The position numbers and the translations under genes are program-made. Source: Physcia stellaris (Eukaryota > Ascomycota > Lecanoromycetes > Caliciales > Physciaceae). Taken from it: DNA of 64,000 nt. The stretch is from assembly GCA_018902385.1 (NCBI GenBank), contig JABSSW010000025.1, positions 62,001-126,000 on the forward strand, written 5' to 3'. The notes beneath the pieces were generated by a model. That model was not told the DNA's origin and ran no database searches. It was given only the letters and a program-made list of their open reading frames with translations. This document shows, piece after piece, positions 23,601 to 35,852 of this stretch (position 1 is the stretch's first letter; the number at the start of each line of letters is the position of its first letter).

Positions 23601-26600
23601 GGGTTCCTCAAGTACTTCCTTGATTGTCGGCAAGCCTTCTTGCAAACCTTGAGTGGAGGCTTCGAGCATTTCCGGACTGGTAGCCACCGTGTTCTCTTCT
23701 GCTGAAGGGGCTTCAACGACCTCGACCCCTGTAAGCGAGCCACGCTTCTTACTTTTCTTCGACCTCTTGCCTTCTCTTGGAGCAAAAACGTCATTTCTAG
23801 TCTCGTCTACGGGGAGCATGAAGCTGTCCTCTGGCCGCTGTACGGAAGCCCCCAAGCTAGGGTCTATCACAAACGGTTCCTCCGCTTGACGAGGAGTGTC
23901 CTCCTCCCATGGTGAATTTTGACCTTTCTCGCGCTTTTTGTTCTTTTCGCCCTTCTTTTTCCCACTTGCGAAGTCTTCTAGACCTGCCGGAGATGGACTC
24001 TCTAAGATTTCTACGGGTCCCGCAACCAACTCCGAGGCCGCTTCTTGAGTCTGCGGTTCTGACGCAGCGGTAGATTTTGCTGGAGAGATACCGTCAGTGT
24101 CTGCCTCGGCGTGTTTAGGCAGCTCGGCGGTTCGATTCGAGTCTTCATCGATAACTTTATCGTGAGCAGATACTTTTGGCACCTCAGCAGCCTTCAAGGA
24201 GCTGTCTATAACTTCGCCAATAGATTCTTCCACGCTCACCTTAGATTCTTTAGACGCGTCTTCTGCTAATGTACCACCCTTAGGGCTAGAGATTTCCTGT
24301 CCAGTGGAATCCCCGGCGGTATCGTCTTCCCACAGCAGTGAACTCTGATTTGTCTTTTTGCTTCGCCTTTTCTTACTAGGTTTGGAAGTATCATCTAGTA
24401 GCTCCATTGTTGGCTTGCTTTCGGTCAGCAATGCGGGAACAATTAGCGGTGCTTGGATGCCAGTCCCCGAAGTAGGCAACTCGTCATTCGACACAGAACG
24501 TTTGTTCTTCTTTGCCGATTTCTTTTTGTCTTTTTTGCTCATCGACGACGTAGTCTTCGGTGGTTTACTTGAATCCACTGCCTCTCCAACGGCTCTTGTT
24601 ACATCAGACATCTCATTAACCTCCTGCACAGGTAAAACGGAGTCTGAGGGTGTGATTAGAGGCTCCTTAGGTGCAGAAGCGGGTCCGGAAGCGTGGTTGT
24701 CCTCTTGATACGGCGTTGTAAATGATAAATCCGTGGTCGTGAAGTTGCGGGGCTGATGCTCGGTACCATAGGATGCATTGTTGAGGCTGGAGCTGCTCGA
24801 TACTCTAGGAAGAATGCTACCATGGAAGTCGTTAAAGGGCTCTGACTGGGTCTCGCCTGCCGGCTCGTCATTGCTTGCTTCGACGGGCTGTTCCATGGTT
24901 GGGATCTCAGTCGTACCCTGAACTCCCACGGCTGGCTTAGACTGTAAGTTGGGTAGGTCGAGAAGCTCTTTACTATGGTCTATGGATTCCATAACCTTAT
25001 CACTAAGTGTATCAGCGGTTGCAGGGTCTTCTAGTGGTTGGCGTAATTCCGAAGGTGCTGTTCCTGAATCCGTTGCATGTAGAGCCTGATCGTTGGCTTT
25101 TGTGGAAATCTGAGTCTGCTGCTCGTGGATATCCAGTGTTCCAGGGGTTGTGGTAAGAGGATCTTCCTTTCCTTTTGGCCTAGCCGTGCCCGTCTCCATG
25201 TTCTTCATTGACGACGTACGGGCGAACAAGTCTTCATCTACTTCATCTTCAGCAAATCTATCTTTTTTTGATGGACCAGTGTAATGCGGCTTCACTTCGG
25301 TCGGGCTAGAAGGTTGCTCGGAGATCTCCGCCCCAAGTAGGGCCTCCACGCTTTCGGCGGTGTTTGTCATGGCTATCGGCGGGTCTGTCATTGATACATC
25401 CTCGTCATTCCCTACATCTGGTTTGATAGCTTGGTTCCTCTTAGCTTTCTTTCCCTTCTTCTTCTCTTTCTTAGTGGACGTGGTCCAACTGAAGCCCTCC
25501 TGATGTTGTTCCTCTTTTGGTGATGTCGCTGGGTCTGAATCTGGATAGACAGGCACGAAATTCGCTGGCGCCTGTTCTTCGACTGGTATTGTGGCTTGCA
25601 TTGTTGGTATGTCCTCGACTGCTTGTGACGTGGCCGTTAAGACAGAGGGCTTCGAAGCATTCCGGACATCTTCAACTTCTGCAGGATCGGCCAGATTGGA
25701 GATCAGTGGCACTTGATCAGTAGTTTTCAATGCGGAAGGGATGTCCTTTGTCAGAGGAGGGGAGTCCACACCGGGAATCTGGACATTCTCGGAAGACTTG
25801 ACTGAGCCTGTATCCTCGGGGCGCGAGCCTTCTATTGCTGGGTTTTGAGGTGAGGGTGTTGACAGGATACCGCCAACTGACTCTTGGGTCCTCTCATCTT
25901 GGGGCAATGACTGCAACGCTGACTGTTTGGGTGGCAAAGTGCCACCCGATATAGGACGCTCTATCAGTGGAGCCTCGGACTTATCTTGTTGCTTGGGATC
26001 TGGCTCAGGGCTTTCCAGAAGGGCATCATGGGTTTTAAGTTTAGATTCGGAGTCTACCTGCTCTAATGGTTGCTGATCTACCGGGTTTGAATGAGACGCT
26101 AGCTGTGAATGTACTGCGTGTTCAGGCTGTTGGAGGTGTAGCTTCGAAGGAAAGAAGTCAGCCTCGGGCTTCAGACCTATTGGATCTGAGTGTTCCTCGT
26201 TGGATGTTAGTATACGCGAATCTATTGGCGCATTTCTATTGCCGATCGCTTGCCTCACTCCATCGTGTATTGTGGGATCTGGTGATAGCTTATCGGATAC
26301 TGTCCTACGCGGCTCGGCATCTTGTGGGTTCTTTTTATGGAATCCACCGTTGCTCTCGATTCCAAGAGTATCGATATCAGCTGTTTGCGGACTCGCTGCC
26401 CGATTCAACCCCATCACACTAAGCTCTGTTTGCCGAGAGTCCTGTGGAGCTCCAAGATCATCGAATGACGTTTCATGTTTTGGCAGCTTTTTTGCGTCGG
26501 GGGAAAGTGGGTTGAGGTCCGTTTGTGTACGGTCCATTGCCACAATATCAGGTTTGGAAGGATGACGTTTCGAAGACCCCATAAGCTGCTCGGTTTCGGT

Positions 26601-29600
26601 GCCTAGACTTGAAGTAGTGTTCTGATCACCTTGAACAACACAACTTTCTTCCACAGGATCAACAGCTTTGTCTGAAGAGATTGCGTCCACTTGGTCAAAG
26701 TCGAAATGTGATTTGGCTGACTCAACTTTGCTCGGCTTTTGCATACCCTTGCTACCTTCTTCCATGGACGACGCAAGGTCCGCTAAGTCGACATCCTCTT
26801 CTCGCTGATCAGCATCACAATCAAGTCTGGCGGCGGTTTCTTCTTGAGGTGTAGCAGCAAGGGTAGGTAGCCTCGTTAGGATGGGCCCTGACGTAGATTT
26901 TTCGTTGACTGATAGATCACTATCAATGTGCGGTTCATCTGGGGTTTCGTCCAATAAATCGAGGTCCTCGCTACTGGGTAATGCTACGGCTTCTGGACAA
27001 CTCTGAGGGCTGATAGCAGCTGTAGGCTGCTCGTCACTGTGCAGGGCTTTTTCATGGCTCTGGACAGTTCCTGGACTCGATCCTGAAAGATGGTCATCGT
27101 GGACAAGTCCCTGATCGAATGGATTTTGACCGCTGCCGCCACCTACCAATGAAGGCTGCCCCAGCGCTATATCCTCTTTCTGTGGGAGACTGTTCTCGTT
27201 ATAACCCTCAGTTGCCGGATTGCTTTTACGAATTTTCTTAGACTTCTTGGATCTTTTAGAGGACTGCGCCTCTAGATTTGTCTCCAGCGGTACGAATCCT
27301 GATGTGGCATCAAATGAGTAATCCTTGTTGGACAAGCTGCTCAGTGGAGCTTCGTCACAGTCGGGATACTGATTACTCTCATTGCTAGGTTCAGATAGGG
27401 GATTTATTCCGGTTTCAGCTTGTCCTGATGGCTTCAATTTAATTTTCGCCTTTTTGGATTTTTTCTTTGAGGAAGCACGACCAAGGTTCTCAGCAGATCC
27501 CCCTAGATCATCGTGGGACATGGTCAATGCGGGTTTCCCATCGCCAAGAGAGTCTCCAGGAGGAATAGTTGCTGCAGTTCGATCTGATGTCAAGGATATT
27601 TCTCTGTCCAGGAGAGCTGGGGTTGAATCTTCGAAAGCTCTGGCCTTTTCCGACTGGTCCAGCCCTGGAAGAAGCGCATCAACATGGGACTCCTGCCCGA
27701 CGTCACCCACACCCTCGATCGTCTTCTTGCTAGAGGCATCTTTGGACTTGGAGGGTATGTCCTGCATCAGAGTCTCGACAGAATCATTTTGCACCCCAAA
27801 ATCCGTAGCACTGACGGTGGCCGCCTCTCCATTATCAGCTTCAGCAGCAATGCTCATACGATGCACAACCTCTAAGATAGGCATGCCTGGTTTCAATTCT
27901 ACGTCTCGTTGAGCTGATGGAACCGGTTTTGCACTTTGTTCCACCGAAGCTACGGCTTCCCGTACTGCCGAATCCTCAGGCTCTGGATTGTCGTCATCGT
28001 TCACCATTTGTGCGGAGACCTTGTCGTTTCTTGATGGTCCGCTTGTTGCCTCAGTCTGTACCTCCATAGAACTTACTGCGGCTCCTTTTTTCTTCTTGCC
28101 TTTACCTTTTGTCTTCATCCTAGGCTGCTTCAGCGCAGCTGGGGTGAACAATGAAGTCGCAGCATCTTGAGTATCCTGCTCTTGTGTAATTGGTTGCTGT
28201 CTTGCAGTGCCTGCTTCTACGTCTGAACCTTTGAGGCTTTCAGGTACATCTGATAGTTGAGCTGATGACGGATCATCGCTCATAGCGATGGTGTGAGCAG
28301 TACTAGGATAACGCATTGCATGATCATCCTCCTGGCGTTTCAAGAATTGGTCCTCATCTGCTTTCATGACATTATCATGTATTTCAACTGACGGTACGGC
28401 TGGATAGACGTTTTCCCTCTCGATCATGTCTCTGCTCTGTTCGCGTACGTTGCTCTCTAAATCTTCCGCCCTTTCTCGATGATGCTTGACCACGGCCACA
28501 GCGCTTGCGGCAGAGGCGCCGAGGACAGCACCAAGAGTGACAGCCTTGAGATCGTGCGGAATTCCCAAGCTTTCTTGTGCTGGGCTTGCAGCTGGAGACG
28601 AAGAATTGCTGCTCGGTAGGGAAGGAAACCCCTTTAAGCGTAAATCAGCAGTGACCGGGACAGTATTTTCAAGATCTAGATCATCACTGGTCCTTGCATC
28701 TGCGGGCTGCATCGCTTCCTTTATCGCCGCTGAAAACGATGATGCGGTAGGTGTAGGCTGCTGCGAGTCCAGCAGATCTGAGTCCACTTCGTCGCGTGTA
28801 TTGCCTCTTACTGAAAGATCTTGGTCGTCAAGGGGGTCGTATAGAGTCCGAGTTCTCTCACGGGCGGTTTCATCAGAATCATGCACAGATGAGCTTCTTG
28901 AAGTGGTATGGCTAGAAGGCAGCGAAGGATAAACCTCATCGATGGGCTTCTCCTTGAACGACGCGTGCTTCGAGACCAACCACAGAGGCCTAAACTCGTT
29001 GGAAGACTTGAATTCTGTAGAGCGTGGCCGAAGCTTTGGACGCGAGGGAGCAGAAGCCGCTTCTGAAGCGGACGGCGTCTGCGGTAACGACGAGAAGGCG
29101 CGACCTGTGCTGGGGGATGATGGCGGAATACGGAAGTGGAAAGGCACAGCAGTAGGCGAGGGCTGTGGCGACAGCGTCTTTTCTCCGTCCTGAAGTTCTA
29201 AGAACCGTTGGCTTGAAGCCCTGTACTTGCCCGTGGGAGATGAAGGTAGACTACTAGCTCCGGAGGGTGGCTCAAATTCTGAACGATTACCGAGTGGAGA
29301 AGAAGAGCGTCTGGCAGTGATGGTAGACTCTCCTACGCCTGCTGGAAAAGGGCCACCGGCGTCAGCTACAGCTTCGAGAGGTAATGAACCCTCCGGGTTG
29401 AGTATGTCAGGCGGTCGCGGTAGTTCCTCGCGCATTCCTAAAAAAGACATCGATCGATTATCTTCATGCGAGTCATGGTGGTTTGTGTCAAAGGTGGATG
29501 CCGATTCTCTGGTCTTGAAGCCCTCATTACGAGCGGACACTTCGTCCTCGGGGTTCGTCAGCCAAGTGTGGGAAGATGGGGAAGGGTCAAGACCAGTTGA

Positions 29601-32600
29601 AGCCGGTGCAGGAACCGTGGCGGGTAGGGTCGTCCTACCTAAATCTTCCGCTGGGCGGCCGTCATCATCAGCTTCGATCAGATCAATCTCATCTGTTCCT
29701 CGCGTTGCCAGCTTGCTCCTTGACTTTTTCTTGCCCTTCTTCTTTGGCGTCTCGAAATCGGCAGCTGCTGTGGTGGCTCCGTCTGCGACCGGAACAACCG
29801 ACTCGGAAACGTCCGCAGATGATTTCCCGAAAAGGCCAAAGAGGCCGCCCTTGCTGCCTCTTCGCTTGGCCTTCACATCTTGCACCTTGTCACGTGTAGT
29901 GGATGTTGACACTATAGAGTTTTCGTCTTCAAAACCAGTGCTGTCGCGCTTCGATTTTCTCTTCTTCTTGCCGTTACTTTTCTCTGTAGGAACGGGAGCA
30001 GATGCGGCCGCAGACCGAGCATCGTAAAAATCGTATTCATCGGATTCTCGGGCTAAAGCCTCGCGTCCTCTGCTAAGTACTCGAGGCTCTTTGAAGGCTT
30101 CCTTATCCTGGTTGGTATCCGCGTCCTGAAGCTCTTTGTCGGATGACTGGTTGGTTCCTTGGCGTTTCGATTGCTTGTCTTTCTTTCTCTGCTCTCGTTT
30201 GCTGAGTTTCATCTCCGATTCTGCTGGCTCTGCACTTGGCTCGTCTTCTTCGAAGGCACCCGGCATGTGGGGAAATACTTCGCCCTCGACGAATCCTTGT
30301 TGAGGTGGTGCTCTGTCGCTGGATGATAGCTCACTGCTTATGTTATTCACAGTCTCTCCAAATGAGCGCCGAGGGATCTCAGCCTCATTGGATCCTGGTG
30401 GAGATTCTCGGCGTCGGAAACCTGGGTCATCCACCACAATGGAGGGATCGAACCCAGCTTCCGAAAGACCCGCTGCAAGCGTTCCTGCGAATTCCAGATC
30501 GTCACCAAAATCCTCAGATGATTTCGTTCGCCTGCCTTCAGCTTGTGACGCTTGTGCCAATGGTGACTCTGGTTGGACAGTATCGGACTCAGGAGAGATA
30601 TCGGACTTTACATGTGTGCCCTCTTCTCTTGACATAGACTCTTCGTGCCTATCGCGATCAATCCTCGGCTCGATAACCCTATACTCAGAAGCGTGAGATT
30701 CTTCAAGAACGTCCTGAATCGTCGCCTGTGGGTCACGGGACGTTTCCGAGCCTTCAGCTTGTGGAGCTTGTGCCAATGGTGGCCCTGATTGAATTGATTC
30801 GGGCTCAGGAGAGACATCGGGCTTCACATGTATGCTCTCTTCTATTGGCATAGGCTCTTCGTGTCTATCGCGATCAAGTCTCGGCTCGATAATTCGATAC
30901 TCAGGACTGTGAAACTCTTCGAAAACGTCCTGAATCGTCGCTTGTGGATCACGCGACGCTTCCGAGATTGAAGTTTCTTCAGCGACAGCTTCCGGCCTTG
31001 GTGGTGGTGATACGTCGCCGTTTTCTGAGCCCTCCAGACTGCTAGGCTGAGGCGTCGGTGAGATGAGCTTAAGCTTCGGTACCCAAGGTGGCGGCAGGGG
31101 ATCTGGATTGAGTTCCTCTCCATTGGGCCCAAAGGTGTAAGCGGGCGCCTCTCGCGAATCATGAAAGCCATTGGGTTCAATGGTAATCACTTTAGGAACC
31201 TCAAAGGCAGCAATGGCGTTATCTGTATCTGCTTCTGCTACAGCTTCTTTGTATGACGGTGACCTTGATAATAGCTCAGTGGGAGTGAAGAAATCTGCGT
31301 AATCCTCGTGGTTTGAAGTTCTCTTGTGTTCACCGATCTCCTGCCAAACAGATCTCTCCTTGCTTCGTCCATCGAACCGTGCTTCGCGCTCAAGATCTTC
31401 AACACGCCGAGCTTCTCGTGCTTGACGTTTGCGCTTCCGGCGTTCTTCTCCAGAGCTGTCGGATTGCGATAACTGAGTGTCCACAACAGCTCCCGTGGCA
31501 GCAGCAGCTCCTATAGCCGCGGGAACAGCCCAAGAAACTCTTCTACCAGATGGTACTTTTCTATTCGAATCATCCTTTCTGATATAAGATTCATCCAGGA
31601 CTTTTTCAGGCTGAGTTGTAGATTCAGAAATTCTTTGCGATCGACGTTCTGCTGACTTGGTCTCACGCTCCGCTTCCTTATCCTCTTCCAGCCCATGACG
31701 GTCATCACGAGCTCGTCGCTCATCGTCGTCTTGGGCCTGACGCTGTTCACTGCGATGCTCTCTTTCAGCCCTCTCATCTGGCGGATTAAAACGAACAGTA
31801 GAGGAGTTTTCTCGAATTGAGCTCCGGCGACGGGGCACAGCAGGTGTTGTAGGTTGCGAAAACTTTTGTGCCGGAGTAGGTTCTTGTGTGTAAGGCTTAA
31901 CTTCTTCGGGGATAGTGGTTGTTGACTGCACGCCAAATTGATGAAAGCTTCCAGGTATGATCGGCTGAGCGACATTATTGTAAGCCCCGACTCTCGAGTC
32001 TGGCGCTGGATGCTGAGCATAGGATGGCTGCGTGTGGACATTTGAAGTTGATACGTTGTATGAGTCACCATTCGGTGCCTGTGTGGTGTAGACTGCGGGT
32101 GACACAGGGGTGATGGGCTGCGGGTGCTGGATAGGAACAGGGTCCGGCCGGCCATTAAGAGGTATCTGATCTGCAGGTATGCTCGAGCTCGTCCTGGCTA
32201 CATTATATCGAGAAGGATCAGGCGTAGAGATCTGATGGGTTTGTTGCAGGGGAAGACTGCTGTTGCTGTGCATGGTAATTCGTGAACTATTCCTATCGGG
32301 ACCTTCATTGGCGGCTACACTTCCCCAATTAACGCCAGTGCCAATGTCGGCGTAAGGAAGGCCCTGTGGATCGGATGTTTTAGAGTTTCTGTCCTTAGCA
32401 GAACGCTTCTTCGCGCTGCCCCAACGCCAACCCCATTTACTGGTCCCAGACGAGTCGGACGAGATAGAACTCTTACTAGCCTTTCTCCGAATGGAGCTGC
32501 CATAGGCAAGGTCAGAGTTGACACTGTCCACGTCTCCTTCGGAAGCAGATTCCCAAACGTCGTCCTCAGAGTCTGATGCAGAGCGTTTTGACCTCTTCCT

Positions 32601-34976
32601 AGACTCCAAGCCACGAGGATGCTTCGCTTTCGATTCCTTGACAGCAACGAGATCCGCTCTTCTCCGAGATTTGTTGTTCTGGCGTGTGTTCTCTAAAGCC
32701 AGCGCGGCAGCAGCAGCCCCTAGTCCTGCGACAGCAAATTCAGCCTTCCGATGATCATTGCGCTCAACGCTCTTGCGCCTACTGTCTCTTCGCCGATCAG
32801 ACCTAGTGTACGAAGTCGAACTTGTATCCGATGAGGAAGCTGAAGAAGAATTACTGAAGCTGAAAAAGCCCTTGCTTTTACGTTCCTTGTGAGGCTTCCG
32901 GTGATGTTCAGGTGTTTGGGTGAAGGAGGCTGTTGTATGGCTCTTGCGCTCTGGCGAAAGGTTTGAATGATGACCATGGCTCTTATGTCTGGTTCTAACA
33001 AATGCCTTTTCAGACGAATGACCTTCACGTCGACTTTTCGATGCTACGACGCTTGATCCAACAGTAGACCCAACGCCGGTTCCAGCGAGAACATTCTTCC
33101 GATCACCCGAGTGTGATCTAGATCGCGATCTCGAGGTTGGATCTCGTCGAGCATCATATGTCGACGCTCGTGGTGAGCCAAGAGCAGCACCATGGGAAAC
33201 TTTCTTGTAGACTCTACCATCACCAGTAATTCCCGTTTCAACACGCTCTCTGGAACTGCTGCGGTGTCGTACCCTGATTTCGCTGGACCTTTCAGTCTTG
33301 CCACGTGAGACATAACTCCTTCGGTCTGGCGACCGCGAATAATGAGATCTCTCAGCGCGACCGGACTTGACACTATACGTATCGTCGAAGTCATTTCGCT
33401 GGATGAAAATGCTTTCCCCAACCTTGGCCAATCCATAGCCAGTGATCCCAGCTCCAAGCCAGGACTTGTTCCGCCTTCGTCTCTTTTCGTTATCGGATGA
33501 CGAGTAGCGACTATCCTTGTCAACTCGCATGCTACTCCCATAGCGGTCATTAGAGCGACGTCGCCGGTAATGATGTTTCCGCGGGGCATCTCTAGCAGAA
33601 GAACCTGGCGCAAAGCAGTCTCTGCACACACCAATGTACTCTGTATATTCTTCAAATTGCGCGACACCGTCAGGATCCTTGAAGAAATCCACCAACGTAG
33701 ACAGTGGACCACCATGACGGTGCTTCTGTGCCATTGAGCCACTCACGAAAGGCTGCGAAGCCGAATGATGTTGAGATGACTGATGATTCTGGTGGTAAGC
33801 CGAGGCTGCTAGCCCTGCTGTAGCAGCAGCGTACAATGGTAGATTGGATGAGTGCGATGAGTGTTTGCCAGGCGCAGTTGAGTCTGTATATTGAGAAGTG
33901 GCATCGTAATGACCACTGGCATAAGAAGTCGGACGCTGATTTATGGTTGTCTGACTGCCACCGGTAGAGGATACCCGGTGAGGGCGCTGCTCGTGAGAGC
34001 CGCTCCCGGTAGTCATGTAATATCCTGCTGCTGCACCGGCTGCGGCCGCACCAATCGTAGGGAATGCTGACGTCGAAGCAGTATAATCTTGGCTGTCTGG
34101 TCTAGCGGCGCTGTGAGTGTATGTTGGGAGTGGTTTTGACGAGCTTGAATGTTGAGAGACACTGTTGTTGACCGCTTCCGTACCGAAGCTGCCACTGAAG
34201 AAAGACGCAGCTGCTCCAACTCCACCTGAAGCGCTGGGTTCCGGCGGCGGTTGAGCGGTGGATGAAGCAGGCTTGAGATGTGACTGCACTGCTCCAGTTA
34301 TCGAGGTCGGTTGTGGTCTGACACCAGGTTGTTCTGAGACCGATTGTCCAGCATCTCCATAATAGTCTGCTGCGAGTCCTGGACCTCCTTCGTTTACAGA
34401 TAATGGAGGTCGGTACGGCCTAGCAGAAGTAGTAGGAAACTGACCAGGGAACTGATCAGGAACGTGAGAGGACATGGGTGGTGCTGATGTCGTTGGCGGA
34501 CCGCCAACAAACCCACCATCGTATTGCCCAGGAAACTGCATGAAGCCGGAGCTTCCCACTTGCGCATCGAAGTCGCCTCGAGTTGACTCGTGAAGACGTG
34601 TGTTGCCATTGCCAAAGTCGTTCGCCCGGTCATTTGCATTCTCTGCCTCGTCCTTTTCCCGCCTCTGCCTTCTTTCGCGTTTTCTCTCTTTTCGGTCCTG
34701 ACTGCCATCACGGCTTTTCTTCTCCCGTTTTCCTTCAGAACTCGGGGACTGGCCTTTTCTTCGCTCACGATTCCGCTCCCCATCATAGACACTATCGCGC
34801 CCACCACGTTCTGTCTTCGTTTTTGGCATAACGCTCTCAATGCTTACAGAATTTGCGGTCGCGGAGGATGCGGAACGGCGCTGGTGCGATCGCGAATCTC
34901 CATCTTTGCGCCGGCTGCTCTGTGTTTCTCGATTATCTGCTCCATCATTTTTCTTGCCACTCAGTCGACTCCACAT
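17609..34976 (-). CDS. Giant 'involucrin-repeat' protein, probably Leashin (LAH)-type Woronin-body tether
   Basis: Exon 1 (19239-34976) is open for 5,246 codons; intron 19183-19238 (56 nt, GTAAGT...CTAG) joins MADVY to EGWGDVHSGSPMS; exon 2 runs to 17609. The N terminus (MWSRLSGKK) is basic and RS-like. A conserved block near residues 420-470 has FFKDPDGVAQFEEYTEYIGV and a CRDCF pair. The middle, several thousand residues, is disordered and acidic, with recurring Lys-rich tracts (KKSKKxKK) followed by W-E-D clusters. Exon 2 begins with a coiled coil and then a conserved helical C-terminal domain. Size (about 5,770 residues), one huge exon and conserved ends flanking a variable middle match fungal Leashin, which links Woronin bodies to septa; this identification is inference. 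The frame shifts by one base at a G run, 18204-18207: upstream LEKTLSEVGP and downstream AVNKWRATTLNLLAKRDAF are both conserved-looking but lie in different frames. Read literally, the protein stops near 18169. Confidence 0.85.
30525..30956 (-). repeat. Two tandem 216-bp (72-residue) repeats inside the giant gene
   Basis: Copies at 30741-30956 and 30525-30740 both begin SRDPQATIQDV and continue through a ProIle/ValGluPro-Arg-Asp-Arg-Asp-Arg-His core to LAQA-QAEG. The period is exactly 216 bp, keeping frame. The copies differ at roughly a quarter to a third of residues, so the duplication is not recent. It is an example of how the spacer region of this protein may grow. Confidence 0.85.
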
Positions 34977-35852
34977 GATACCCTCACTTTTATTCGAGTG
35001 GCGGATTGTTACTGTGATTTGTGCTCTGAAAGGTTAGCTGCGTTGGACAGCTCACCTTGTGTATGTACGAGGGTACAGGGGATGTAGACGCGTAGGCGAA
35101 GGCTCGCAGGTTATGTTGTCTGCAAAGGTTTCAATATCGACAAATGGGTATCTTTATAATATTTAGATCATTAAATCATCAATGGCTCATGCCACGGGAA
35201 CTTCCTGAAAGAAAGCTTGAGACTCCAGAGGTCGACGGGAAGGGGCTGAAGTGGCACTGACTTCAATCTTGCACTAGCGGTATCATTACTGGCGGGTTCA
35301 GCTGCCAAGCCCGCCTTCAAACCCTCGAGGAACCCCACTTGATGCCAATACACAAGGAGACGAGGTAAAGGGGCATGTTGGATCTGACCACATTTCACCA
35401 GCTTCTTTGAAACTGCATAGAATACACTATTCATTGAAGGTAGCTGAATTCCGACCCCCTCTTTCATCACATTCAATTAGCACAAGTCCCGCCAGACACG
35501 ACCTACGTTGAAGTGGCAGTTTTCTATGTCTGATCTGGAATCAACAGATTGAATAGCCTATGGGCTGCTCGACAAGACAAGACTGCTTATACGACAGTCC
35601 GTCTAACCACTGGCAGCACACGTTTGCCTTCTTTTCCCTGATTTCTATGTGCTTTTCTTGTCCTCTTCAGCCATATCGATGACCGTTGCTCTCTGCTATA
35701 GACTTGAGAGCTGTTCAACAGCGCCTCTCGTCGTATGCCAAAACCCAATCTATGATTTCCATGCAAAATTACCTAACAATGAGATGGATGCAGACCGGTG
35801 CCAAAAACCTGGTGGAAGGCATAAAACACCCACCATACCAAATCCGTACTAC
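34977..35852. other. Region between the giant gene and malic enzyme; no gene seen
   Basis: It holds the promoter and leader of the giant minus-strand gene and the 3' UTR of malic enzyme. Only short frames without features. Confidence 0.45.

Noticed and set aside
28486-30700. Long plus-strand frames (up to 266 codons) opposite the giant gene
   Set aside because: They mirror the biased codon use of the antisense 15.7 kb exon; compositions are low-complexity shadows.
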